Numbered from the stretch's first letter, positions 1-5,007 are shown. The stretch is 5,007 nt of DNA from JAVXAG01 sp040307645 (GCA_040307645.1 JAWRJF010000006.1:1-5007), one strand, 5' to 3'. The notes: generated by a model from the letters alone, not told the origin. Made by a program: numbers and translations.

Positions 1-20
1 GAATTTACACCATTATATAG

Positions 21-107
21 ACATTATCTGATATTGCAAAAATATCAAGCAAAAAAGCTGATATAAATAAAAGGATCGCCGATAAAAGAAAAAAAAGATT
101 AGATGCA
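21..107 (+). other. Coding-like extension upstream of the TIR gene start
   Basis: In the same frame as the TIR gene, bases 21-107 read TLSDIAKISSKKADINKR and then a lysine-rich stretch. This matches the helical K/A/D/I pattern expected of the N-terminal coil in this class of TIR proteins, where repeats such as KKADI.KKIADK are familiar. There is no ATG, GTG or TTG in frame here, and TAG at 18-20 closes the frame. The next frame over (from base 2) reads NLHHYIDII before its own stop at 29-31, so one extra base around 20-30 could have split a longer gene. The window edge prevents a decision. Confidence 0.5.
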
Positions 108-692
108 ATGCAAAAACTTCAAAAAGAACAAGTCAATGAGGCGAAAAAAATTGAAAAACAGCAAAAACAAACATATCAAAATTATGAAAACCGCATTAAA
201 ATTTTAACTTCTCAAATTTCAGAATTAACCAATTACAATAACGGAAATAGAAATATATATTCTGATGAAACAAACGAAGAATACGATGTTTTCATCTCTC
301 ATGCTTCTGAGGATAAAGAAAGTTTTGCAAATGACTTATATAATTCGCTAAAAAATGCAGGTGTCAAAGTATGGTATGATGAACTATGTATATCTTGGGG
401 AGATAGCCTTCGTTCAAAAATTGATAACGGTTTAAGAAAATCAAAATATGGAATTGTAATATTATCTAATTATTATATTAAAAAAGGTTGGACCCAGTAT
501 GAACTAGACGGATTATTTCAAATTGAAATGACTGGTGGAAAAACTATACTACCCATATGGCATAATATCTCTAAAAAAGAGGTTCAAGATTTTAGCCCAA
601 CACTAGCTGGAAGAATGGCTTTAAATTCTGCTATGATGACACCTGATGAAATAGCAGAAGAACTCATCAATATTCTGAACCTCAATCAATAA
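108..692 (+). CDS. TIR-domain protein with coiled-coil N-terminus (possible NADase, defence-type)
   Basis: Residues 1-45 are rich in K, Q and E and look like a coiled coil. A linker (46-57) leads to a TIR domain at about 58-192. Visible TIR signatures are YDVFISHASEDK (59-70), the WYDE segment (89-92), RSKYGIVILS (110-119) and WTQYELDGL (128-136). E132 in the last motif lines up with the glutamate that is catalytic in NAD-cleaving TIR domains such as SARM1, so NAD hydrolysis or cyclisation is plausible. This is inferred from the motif; scaffold or signalling TIRs also exist. There is no signal peptide or membrane segment, so it should be cytoplasmic. The ATG at 108 is the first in frame but has no clear ribosome binding site. 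The frame stays open back to 21 and encodes more coil of the same character, then meets TAG at 18-20. The true N-terminus may therefore be missing or frameshifted. The TIR domain itself is complete. The gene is AT-rich and is followed by a terminator at 714-754. Confidence 0.88.
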   Translation: MQKLQKEQVNEAKKIEKQQKQTYQNYENRIKILTSQISELTNYNNGNRNIYSDETNEEYDVFISHASEDKESFANDLYNSLKNAGVKVWYDELCISWGDSLRSKIDNGLRKSKYGIVILSNYYIKKGWTQYELDGLFQIEMTGGKTILPIWHNISKKEVQDFSPTLAGRMALNSAMMTPDEIAEELINILNLNQ

Positions 693-713
693 CATAATAT
701 TAATGGATTATAA

Positions 714-754
714 AAAAATCACCAAGAGAATATTAAATTCCTTTGGTGATTTTT
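714..754 (+). terminator. Rho-independent terminator after the TIR gene, possibly bidirectional
   Basis: A perfect 12-bp inverted repeat pairs AAAAATCACCAA (714-725) with TTGGTGATTTTT (743-754). After a mismatch the stem can continue with GAAT (728-731) and ATTC (737-740). The right arm ends in a T-run on the plus strand. The A-run at 712-718 gives a T-run on the minus strand, so it may stop transcription from both sides. It lies 22 bases after the TIR stop codon. Confidence 0.85.
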
Positions 755-758
755 AATC

Positions 759-777
759 TGCAAGCATTTTGCAAGCA
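759..777. repeat. Tandem pair of TGCAAGCA (candidate integrase arm sites, left)
   Basis: TGCAAGCA occurs at 759-766 and again at 770-777, separated by TTT, giving an 11-bp period (about one helical turn). Paired short direct repeats beside an attachment core are typical of arm-type binding sites for tyrosine integrases. That role is inferred from the arrangement here. The equivalent pair on the other side of the core, at 940-958, has the same geometry but a different sequence. Confidence 0.55.
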
Positions 778-803
778 CAACGCTTACAAAACGGCTATTT
801 ATA

Positions 804-824
804 AGGCTTTAGAGCCTGTTTTTT
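804..824 (+). terminator. Short hairpin with T-run
   Basis: AGGCT (804-808) pairs perfectly with AGCCT (813-817) across a TTAG loop, followed by G and six T (819-824). The five-pair GC-containing stem plus T-run fits a small rho-independent terminator on the plus strand. It sits two bases before the guaA-like core, so it would block plus-strand read-through across the junction. No plus-strand gene lies between it and the TIR terminator. Confidence 0.55.
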
Positions 825-825
825 A

Positions 826-840
826 CTATTCCCACTCGAT
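826..840 (-). other. Candidate attachment-site core matching the 3' end of guaA
   Basis: On the minus strand these 15 bases read ATC GAG TGG GAA TAG, i.e. I-E-W-E-stop. This is the invariant-looking C-terminus of GMP synthase (GuaA, usually ending GTIEWE). Further upstream on that strand the match stops: the preceding codons read D-T-L, and an in-frame stop lies about 27 bases beyond the ATC codon. This is therefore not guaA itself but a copy of its last codons. The guaA 3' end is a known integration site for islands and integrative elements, so this is best read as the distal attachment core, with the intact guaA at the far end of an element. Flanking paired repeats support this. It is inferred without the partner site. 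Confidence 0.55.
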
Positions 841-939
841 TAAGGTATCTATAACTTAAACATATTAGTTTAGTAAAAGTGTCTTTTTAAGGTGGTTTTT
901 CTTCATATTATCCCTATTATTTTTCTTTCACTGATTTTT

Positions 940-958
940 TGTTATCAAAATGTTATCA
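940..958. repeat. Tandem pair of TGTTATCA (candidate integrase arm sites, right)
   Basis: TGTTATCA occurs at 940-947 and 951-958, separated by AAA, with an 11-bp period. It lies 99 bases to the right of the guaA-like core. Orientation and spacing match the TGCAAGCA pair on the left, while four central bases differ. The likely role is arm-type binding by the integrase of the element to the right. That integrase is not in this window. Confidence 0.55.
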
Positions 959-1014
959 GCGAATGGTTTTAGTGTGTTTATAAAAGCAGAATAAAAATGC
1001 GAGATAGTTGCCTT

Positions 1015-1177
1015 GACCACCTCACTGACCACCTTAACAATGCCGTAAAATTGGCTTTTGTGCATATCCCGACCACCTAAGCTACGATAAATCGCAAATC
1101 CGACCACCTATAGCAACTCTCGAAAACGTCGGCACTGCCGACGTTTGTGGCTGCGAGTGGTCGCTTACCGACCACCT
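1015..1177. repeat. Five dispersed copies of GACCACCT (iteron-like)
   Basis: Exact copies of GACCACCT are at 1015-1022, 1027-1034, 1071-1078, 1102-1109 and 1170-1177, all on the same strand. Three of them (third to fifth) are preceded by C. A shortened reverse copy, AGGTGGT, is at 890-896. Start-to-start spacings are 12, 44, 31 and 68 bases, so they are not in strict helical phase. Clustered identical octamers in a gene-free region can be initiator, relaxosome or regulator binding sites. Which applies cannot be told from sequence alone. Confidence 0.6.
1124..1146. repeat. Perfect 11-bp inverted repeat (GC-rich)
   Basis: AAACGTCGGCA (1124-1134) and TGCCGACGTTT (1136-1146) are exact reverse complements around one base, so a stable hairpin forms with the inner few pairs opened as a loop. 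It lacks a downstream T-run on either strand, which argues against a simple terminator. It lies between the fourth and fifth GACCACCT copies, consistent with a structured origin or a dimeric-protein site. Confidence 0.75.
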
Positions 1178-1284
1178 CGCTTTATCCAGCACCGAAATCG
1201 AACGGTGGGTCCACGGCAATCGTTCTGACACTTCATGCACATTGCCGATCCATTTTTCTATTAAACCATCGCTCTAAATTAAAC

Positions 1285-1303
1285 GGTGAACCAATCGTTC
1301 ACC
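1285..1303. repeat. Inverted repeat GGTGAAC-N5-GTTCACC
   Basis: GGTGAAC (1285-1291) is the exact reverse complement of GTTCACC (1297-1303), with CAATC between. A related but looser arrangement at 1200-1225 nests GTGG/CCAC inside GAACG/CGTTC. The shared GAAC/GTTC and AATCGTTC words suggest that these two hairpins are related sequences. Function is unknown. Confidence 0.6.
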
Positions 1304-1444
1304 CTTAAATCTCGCCAAATTCCCCCTCAACCCTCTGCAGTGGCATTACTACCCTAGTTTGTCATTACAATCGCACACGCAGGCGAACACGGGGCAACAG
1401 GCGGGAGTTACTGCTCTTTCTACAATTAAAAACAACTTAAACAA

Positions 1445-3529
1445 TTATCTTTCACGTACTGATATCTGAAGACCATCTGTTGCTCCATACAAATCCATTA
1501 ACTGTTTTGCATACACTCTCGCTCTATTTGAACTTATTACTCCTTCTGAAAAATATCCTGTTTCTCCAATAGGTTTAGCCTCAACAAGTAAATTGCTTAC
1601 AGCTGTTATTATAGGGTCCTTTTGTGGATAGTTATTTTTGGATGTAGCTTTATGTATCTTGTTGCCTAAAACAATTTCTTTGAATAATTCCGAATCTAAT
1701 TCATATGCAATTTTGCAGATTGCTGCCAAAAAATCTTTCCATGTTGAAACTTCTATATTTTGATTCTCATAAATTATATATTCTAATACTGCTCCAGACA
1801 TTGGCGTGGTAATATCTGAAATAGGATATACGCCAGCCTCAAATTCGCTAGTAGAACTTTTTGTTTGGTATTTACGTGTCCTAACAAGCGGTGGTGTAAT
1901 TGCTTTGCAAGCTCTATTAGCAATTCGCATATTTCTTGCTATTATCTCATTTTCTTTCCATTCAGTATTTTCAGCAATTTCCGAAGTAACAACAAACTGT
2001 ACATCTTTTATGTGTGAACGCTTATCGCTCCAAGATTTATTTGAAATCTTGGAATTATAGCTTTGTGATATTGGGGTTAAATTTCCAATGCAATTAAGAT
2101 ATTTTTCATGTACCTTTTCTGCATTTTCTTGACCTCCTAAATTTTTTATCCACCAATCGTTAAGTGTCTGAGGCATAATGTGTTCTATTGTTACTTGTTC
2201 TAACGGAATAGGTATGTTACTTCTCTCGCTCTCCTCTATTTTTAAAAGGACAACTTTCGCATAATTGGTATTTACAGAATTAGTTAGTGCCTCCGTAAAC
2301 TCCTCATCTGTTGGAAACCTTCCCGAAGGAGCAGTGCTATTGGAAAATTCGAAAAGTATTGATTGATAATTATTTTCAATAATTCCTGAGTTTAAACCTT
2401 CAAGCAGTTGTTGAACAACGGAGCGAAGTGCACCACCTCCACCAGACGGTGATACAATTCTATATCGTAACATAAAATCAGATATTAGCGATAATATCTT
2501 TATTAACTCTAATGGATTTGATTCATAATGAGTATCAAACAAATACAAATACAGCGGATAAACGTCATCTGATTTAACAAAATTCAAAACTTTAATTAGC
2601 TTGTTAATCTTACTGTTAGGGCAGTTCTCAAACTTTAACCATTCGTAATATTTTGAATACTTGTACATATCTCGGAGTATATCAATATGTAAGGCACCAG
2701 TGCCATTAAAGTGATCCTTAAACATTTTATATATGCTTGAGTCAGGAACATCTTCGAAAATATTCATAATTAAGTAGTCTCGAGAAAATCTAGAGATATT
2801 ATCATTCTTTATTTTCTGCTCTATTTTAACCCAATAATCTTCATACAGCCTGTCTTGTTCAGATGAAGTATTTGCAAGCAACAAAAAGTTTCTAATTAAA
2901 TCAGCTGGTGTAAGCCTTTTCCCGGTAGAGTTTATTTTCTCAAATACAGTTTGTATCGCACCTAAATCATTTTCTATTTGAAGATTAACATCTACCACTT
3001 CAAGCTTGGGTATAGTTTCGTAGATTTCTTTTGCGTTAACATTACATTTAGAAATTAACTTTTTAAAATAGTAGTAATTTTTAGTCACATTGTTTTGATC
3101 ATTTTCAATTGGGGTATTATCTATTATTGACATAAAACTCTTTGAATCATATGTTGTCTGTTTTAGCCTTATCCTAAATCTGTTATCACCCGTATCATTA
3201 ATTAAATATCTCTTATTGACACTTTCAAATACACTTTCATCTTCGATGATATCTCTTAATGCACATAAAAGCAAAAGAACTGTGGTTACACGCTGTTGTC
3301 CATCAACAAGAATAAACTCATTGTATGATGCACCATTGTTTTTTCCGACATAGTATACTATATTACCTAGATAATGACTCTTATTATTTTTATGTGAAGC
3401 TATTATGTCATTAAAAAGTTCTTCACATTGTTCAAATGTCCATTCATAGTTTCTCTGAAAAGGAGGTATAATAAACACCTTATCCAGTCCACCTATAAAG
3501 TTTAATACATTAGTTTCTGTGGCTCGCAT
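1445..3529 (-). CDS. GmrSD-family protein (DUF262 + DUF1524 HNH nuclease), likely type IV restriction or anti-phage effector
   Basis: The 694-residue chain carries both halves of the GmrSD architecture. The N-terminal DUF262 (GmrS-like) part shows IPPFQRNYEW (21-30), VDGQQRVTT (75-83) and FEKINSTGKRLTPADLIRN (196-214). The (I/V)DGQQR signature marks the nucleotide-dependent half. The DUF1524 (GmrD-like) His-Me nuclease half shows EHIMPQ (449-454, candidate catalytic H450), IGNLTPIS (481-488), then N492, N497 and SDKR (501-504). Family members cut DNA carrying modified bases, such as glucosylated hydroxymethylcytosine for GmrSD, and related proteins work with BREX or phosphorothioate systems. 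The target here is unknown. Residues about 560-694 form an additional C-terminal domain that I do not recognise. The ATG at 3529 is supported by AGAGGAG nine bases upstream. The gene stands alone with its own promoter. It is more AT-rich than repA, which suggests separate acquisition. No terminator is evident after its stop. Confidence 0.9.
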   Translation of the reverse strand: MRATETNVLNFIGGLDKVFIIPPFQRNYEWTFEQCEELFNDIIASHKNNKSHYLGNIVYYVGKNNGASYNEFILVDGQQRVTTVLLLLCALRDIIEDESVFESVNKRYLINDTGDNRFRIRLKQTTYDSKSFMSIIDNTPIENDQNNVTKNYYYFKKLISKCNVNAKEIYETIPKLEVVDVNLQIENDLGAIQTVFEKINSTGKRLTPADLIRNFLLLANTSSEQDRLYEDYWVKIEQKIKNDNISRFSRDYLIMNIFEDVPDSSIYKMFKDHFNGTGALHIDILRDMYKYSKYYEWLKFENCPNSKINKLIKVLNFVKSDDVYPLYLYLFDTHYESNPLELIKILSLISDFMLRYRIVSPSGGGGALRSVVQQLLEGLNSGIIENNYQSILFEFSNSTAPSGRFPTDEEFTEALTNSVNTNYAKVVLLKIEESERSNIPIPLEQVTIEHIMPQTLNDWWIKNLGGQENAEKVHEKYLNCIGNLTPISQSYNSKISNKSWSDKRSHIKDVQFVVTSEIAENTEWKENEIIARNMRIANRACKAITPPLVRTRKYQTKSSTSEFEAGVYPISDITTPMSGAVLEYIIYENQNIEVSTWKDFLAAICKIAYELDSELFKEIVLGNKIHKATSKNNYPQKDPIITAVSNLLVEAKPIGETGYFSEGVISSNRARVYAKQLMDLYGATDGLQISVRER

Positions 3530-3538
3530 AGTTAAATG

Positions 3539-3545
3539 CTCCTCT
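3539..3545 (-). promoter_or_regulatory. Ribosome binding site of the GmrSD-like gene
   Basis: The minus strand reads AGAGGAG, then CATTTAACT, then ATG at 3529. This is a strong Shine-Dalgarno match at normal spacing (9 bases) and fixes the start codon. Confidence 0.85.
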
Positions 3546-3575
3546 CATCATTCATCATTTTACACAACGTTTGCT

Positions 3576-3614
3576 TATAATTTAAATTATATCACCATAA
3601 TTTTACAAAAGCAA
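3576..3614 (-). promoter_or_regulatory. Promoter of the GmrSD-like gene with a palindromic -10 region
   Basis: On the minus strand, a consensus -10 TATAAT (3591-3586) lies 17 bases downstream of TTGCTT (3614-3609), a half-consensus -35. The predicted transcript start is near 3579, giving a leader of about 50 bases that contains the ribosome binding site. The -10 hexamer is the left half of a perfect 16-bp palindrome, TATAATTTAAATTATA (3576-3591), which could be an operator covering the start site or just AT-rich symmetry. Independent transcription from repA fits a cargo gene. Confidence 0.65.
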
Positions 3615-3629
3615 CACATACATCTATCT

Positions 3630-3645
3630 GCGACGATGCGACGAT
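3630..3645. repeat. Tandem GCGACGAT duplication upstream of the promoter
   Basis: GCGACGAT is repeated head to tail at 3630-3637 and 3638-3645, 15 bases upstream of the -35 element of the GmrSD-like gene. It is more GC-rich than its surroundings. It may be a regulator site or a chance duplication. No second symmetrical arm is present. Confidence 0.4.
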
Positions 3646-3691
3646 ATTTATACACCACACACAGCCATAAAAATACCGTCATATCGACGCA

Positions 3692-3720
3692 AAAGGATGC
3701 TGTAAATCACAGCACCCTTT
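3692..3720 (-). terminator. Rho-independent terminator after repA
   Basis: The minus-strand RNA pairs AAAGGGUGCUGU (3720-3709) with ACAGCAUCCUUU (3703-3692) around a five-base loop. All 12 positions pair, counting one G-U, and the stem ends in a U-run. It lies 32 bases after the repA stop and upstream of the promoter of the GmrSD-like gene, so it separates the two transcripts. Confidence 0.8.
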
Positions 3721-3731
3721 GAATTAACTTG

Positions 3732-3762
3732 TGACTCCCTGTTTTAGAGAGTCATGTTTTTT
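3732..3762 (+). terminator. Plus-strand hairpin and T-run overlapping the repA stop codon
   Basis: TGACTC (3732-3737) pairs with GAGTCA (3749-3754), with two more inner pairs after a C-A mismatch, followed by TGTTTTTT. The polarity is plus strand, opposite to repA, and the right arm includes the repA stop codon. It would stop transcription entering repA in antisense from the right of the cargo gene. No plus-strand gene is seen that needs it. Confidence 0.6.
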
Positions 3763-4849
3763 CTATCTTTTCCAAGATTATCAGCCGTTCCGTATGTGTT
3801 CGTTTGTAACCTAGAGTAATGCCATACCTGTTAATAAGTTGATTAGCAAGAACATTCAATCGTCTTGTAAGCACATTTGGAGATATGTCATCAAGCTTTA
3901 ATTTTTCAATTAGTTCACTTGCAGTGCCGCACCAACTCGGGACTTCATCTGTCAGAAAAGAAGAAAGCTTGAGTAGCAACGGATTTTCAGCTTTATCTGC
4001 AATATTACGTTCAATGCCGTCTAAATTCCATAAACATTTTTCTCCGTCAAAAGACACTTTAAGCCGCATATTCTGCACATCTCTGCCGGCAATGTCAATG
4101 TTAGCTGAATTCTGCACTCGTTTTGGTTTCACCATAACAAATGCACCATCTACCGCACCAAGTAAGCCGTTTGTGCCCGATACATCATCAAAGCTATCTT
4201 CAGACTGCTGTTTTCGTGTGTGGTGAACTACTAAAACACAAATATTGTGCATGTCTGCAAACTCTTTTAAGGCTGATGCAATTTCATAATCACTGGAATA
4301 GCTGAACTTCTCGCCGCCTTTTTCTCTGACCTTTTGCAAGGTGTCGATGATGATTAGCTTTGTGTCGGGGTGCTGTACTAAGAAGTTAGAAAGCTGTTCT
4401 TCTAACCCCTCGGTTAAGTTTTTAGACCTTGTGGCAAAGTGAAAGTTTTCGTTATCTTCATCACCAAACATTGTGGATAGACGTTTTTGTATTCTTGAAA
4501 AGTCATCCTCCAAGGCAAGGTACAGAACCGTTCCACCGTTAACCTTGAAATCCCATAGGGGTAACCCCTTGCTGATGCAGTAGCCAAGCTGTGCCATAAA
4601 GAAGGATTTTCCTACCTTTGGTGCTCCCACAAAGAGGTATGCTCCTGTGTAGAGCATACCTTCGATGATTTCTTTTCGTGGGGTGAACACTGTGTCATAA
4701 ATCTCATTCAGTGACAGGGTTTCTAAAATATTTTCATTGCTTTTGGTCTTTGCACTGGTTATAATATTATTATTGGGATTGAGCGACTGATTCATATCTG
4801 TTGGAGCAGATGTGGTTAAATCAGTTGCTTTTTTCTTTTCCATATTCAT
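3752..4849 (-). CDS. repA: RepA-like RecA-fold ATPase (AAA_25 type) of an integrative element
   Basis: The 365-residue protein has a low-complexity, polar N-terminus (1-40), then a RecA-like ATPase core at about 45-275. Walker A is GAPKVGKS (75-82). An acidic strand LYLALEDD (109-116) follows. Walker B is LIIIDT (165-170, D169), and VVHHTRK (207-213) with SGTNGLLGAVD (224-234) completes the pattern of hexameric RepA/RSF1010-type helicases. Residues about 288-365 look like a winged-helix DNA-binding region (ASELIEKL, VLTRRLNVLANQL). Family members unwind DNA for plasmid or integrative-element replication, and many Firmicute elements carry one near their excision genes. The first ATG (4849) has AAGGGGG six bases upstream and is preferred over the ATG at 4843. 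The gene overlaps the preceding small gene, suggesting translational coupling, and ends at a terminator (3692-3720). A helicase-loader or phage-type role cannot be excluded. Confidence 0.87.
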   Translation of the reverse strand: MNMEKKKATDLTTSAPTDMNQSLNPNNNIITSAKTKSNENILETLSLNEIYDTVFTPRKEIIEGMLYTGAYLFVGAPKVGKSFFMAQLGYCISKGLPLWDFKVNGGTVLYLALEDDFSRIQKRLSTMFGDEDNENFHFATRSKNLTEGLEEQLSNFLVQHPDTKLIIIDTLQKVREKGGEKFSYSSDYEIASALKEFADMHNICVLVVHHTRKQQSEDSFDDVSGTNGLLGAVDGAFVMVKPKRVQNSANIDIAGRDVQNMRLKVSFDGEKCLWNLDGIERNIADKAENPLLLKLSSFLTDEVPSWCGTASELIEKLKLDDISPNVLTRRLNVLANQLINRYGITLGYKRTHTERLIILEKIEKT

Positions 4850-5007
4850 TAAATTCCCCCTTAATTCCGTCTATAATTTTTAGAATATAGGCCGTCAAAT
4901 CAAGCAGTTCATCATCTTTATCGGTGGTAGAGAGCCTTTTTAGTTGTTCTGCTACTGAATTCAATTCATTCCTCAGTGCCTTGTAAACTCTCGGATTTGG
5001 GTTAATT
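4821..5007 (-). CDS. Small helical hypothetical protein, 3' end only (5' end beyond the window)
   Basis: An open frame enters from the window edge, codes for 61 visible residues and stops at TGA (4823-4821). It has no ATG in frame, so its start lies outside. The visible part begins INPNPRVYKALRNELNSV and is predominantly charged and helical (AEQLKRLSTTDKDDELLDL, then TAYILKIIDGIKGEFNEYG). There are no cysteine clusters, membrane segments or recognisable catalytic motifs. It overlaps repA by 29 bases and contains the repA ribosome binding site, so the two are almost certainly co-transcribed. Small uncharacterised genes commonly precede repA in Firmicute integrative elements. I do not recognise the family and assign no function. 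Confidence 0.7.
   Translation of the reverse strand, partial: INPNPRVYKALRNELNSVAEQLKRLSTTDKDDELLDLTAYILKIIDGIKGEFNEYGKEKSN
4856..4862 (-). promoter_or_regulatory. Ribosome binding site of repA inside the upstream gene
   Basis: The minus strand reads AAGGGGG, then AATTTA, then ATG at 4849. The strong Shine-Dalgarno sequence lies within the reading frame of the upstream small gene, so translation of the two is probably coupled. Confidence 0.85.

Larger units (their letters stand above)
960..1444. other. Non-coding, GC-elevated region rich in repeats; possible cis-acting origin
   Basis: No convincing gene is visible on either strand here. By hand count, 1021-1440 holds 205 G or C in 420 bases (about 49%), against roughly 25-30% in sampled lines of the neighbouring GmrSD-like gene. 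It contains five same-orientation copies of GACCACCT, a perfect 11-bp inverted repeat at 1124-1146, another at 1285-1303, and a nested one at 1200-1225. The density of repeats without coding capacity suggests a DNA-protein assembly site such as an origin of transfer or replication. A decayed gene is the main alternative. Confidence 0.5.

Noticed and set aside
826..870. A genuine 3' fragment of guaA longer than the last codons
   Set aside because: Only the final I-E-W-E-stop codons match. The preceding codons differ from the usual G-T and an in-frame stop lies about 27 bases beyond the ATC codon, so this is at most an attachment core.
997..1080. Plus-strand frame of 27 residues beginning MRDSCLDHLTDHL
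   Set aside because: It is very short, has no ribosome binding site, and its apparent D-H-L repetition simply reflects two GACCACCT copies.
1015..1177. CRISPR-like array formed by the GACCACCT copies
   Set aside because: The repeats are only 8 bases long, spacings are irregular (12 to 68 bases), and there is no repeat-spacer regularity or cas gene.
1082..1240. Minus-strand frame of 52 codons starting at GTG (VHEVSERLPWTHRSIS...)
   Set aside because: The amino-acid mix is not absurd and it could be a gene remnant. However, it has no ATG or ribosome binding site, crosses the perfect palindrome and three GACCACCT copies, and I recognise no family.
1806..2060. Open frame of 84 codons on the plus strand
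   Set aside because: It lies entirely antisense to the well-supported GmrSD-like gene, has no ribosome binding site and shows no recognisable protein features.
3519..3722. Open frame of 67 codons on the plus strand between the two large genes
   Set aside because: It runs over the promoter, ribosome binding site and terminator of the minus-strand genes, has a His/Thr/Ser-rich composition and no ribosome binding site.
3885..4226. Open frame of 113 codons on the plus strand
   Set aside because: It is antisense to the ATPase and winged-helix part of repA. The Ser/Phe-rich translation is typical of a shadow frame.

Overview
The window looks like accessory DNA from a low-GC Firmicute, probably a gut Clostridia member (Lachnospiraceae or Oscillospiraceae type). 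This rests on AT-rich genes, strong AAGGGGG and AGAGGAG ribosome binding sites, a RecA-like RepA ATPase of the type carried by integrative elements, and a short sequence matching the extreme 3' end of guaA, a common integration target. The genus cannot be told from the sequence.

Layout: (1) 1-692, plus strand: a TIR-domain protein with a coiled N-terminus. Its coding signal runs upstream of the first ATG into a stop codon, so the N-terminus may be broken. It ends at a strong hairpin terminator (714-754). (2) 755-960: a probable recombination junction. A 15-base stretch at 826-840 reads I-E-W-E-stop on the minus strand, like the GuaA C-terminus. It is flanked on each side by a pair of 8-bp direct repeats with an 11-bp period, like integrase arm-binding sites. 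The left and right pairs differ in sequence, which suggests that two different elements meet here. (3) 960-1444: about 480 bases with no convincing gene, near 49% GC, containing five GACCACCT copies and several perfect inverted repeats. It is a candidate cis-acting region such as a transfer or replication origin. (4) 1445-3529, minus strand: a 694-residue single-chain GmrSD-family (DUF262 plus DUF1524) protein, probably a modification-dependent anti-phage nuclease, with an extra C-terminal domain and its own promoter. (5) 3692-3762: two terminators that insulate this cargo gene from the replication genes. (6) 3752-4849, minus strand: a RepA-like RecA-fold ATPase with a C-terminal winged-helix-like region. 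(7) 4821-5007, minus strand: the 3' end of a small helical protein gene overlapping repA by 29 bases.

My reading is that repA and its small partner belong to the replication and maintenance module of an integrative element. The GmrSD-like gene is defence cargo near that element's end. The TIR gene lies across the presumed attachment site, in a neighbouring element or in flanking chromosome. Both cargo genes are visibly more AT-rich than repA and the repeat region, as expected for separately acquired defence genes.
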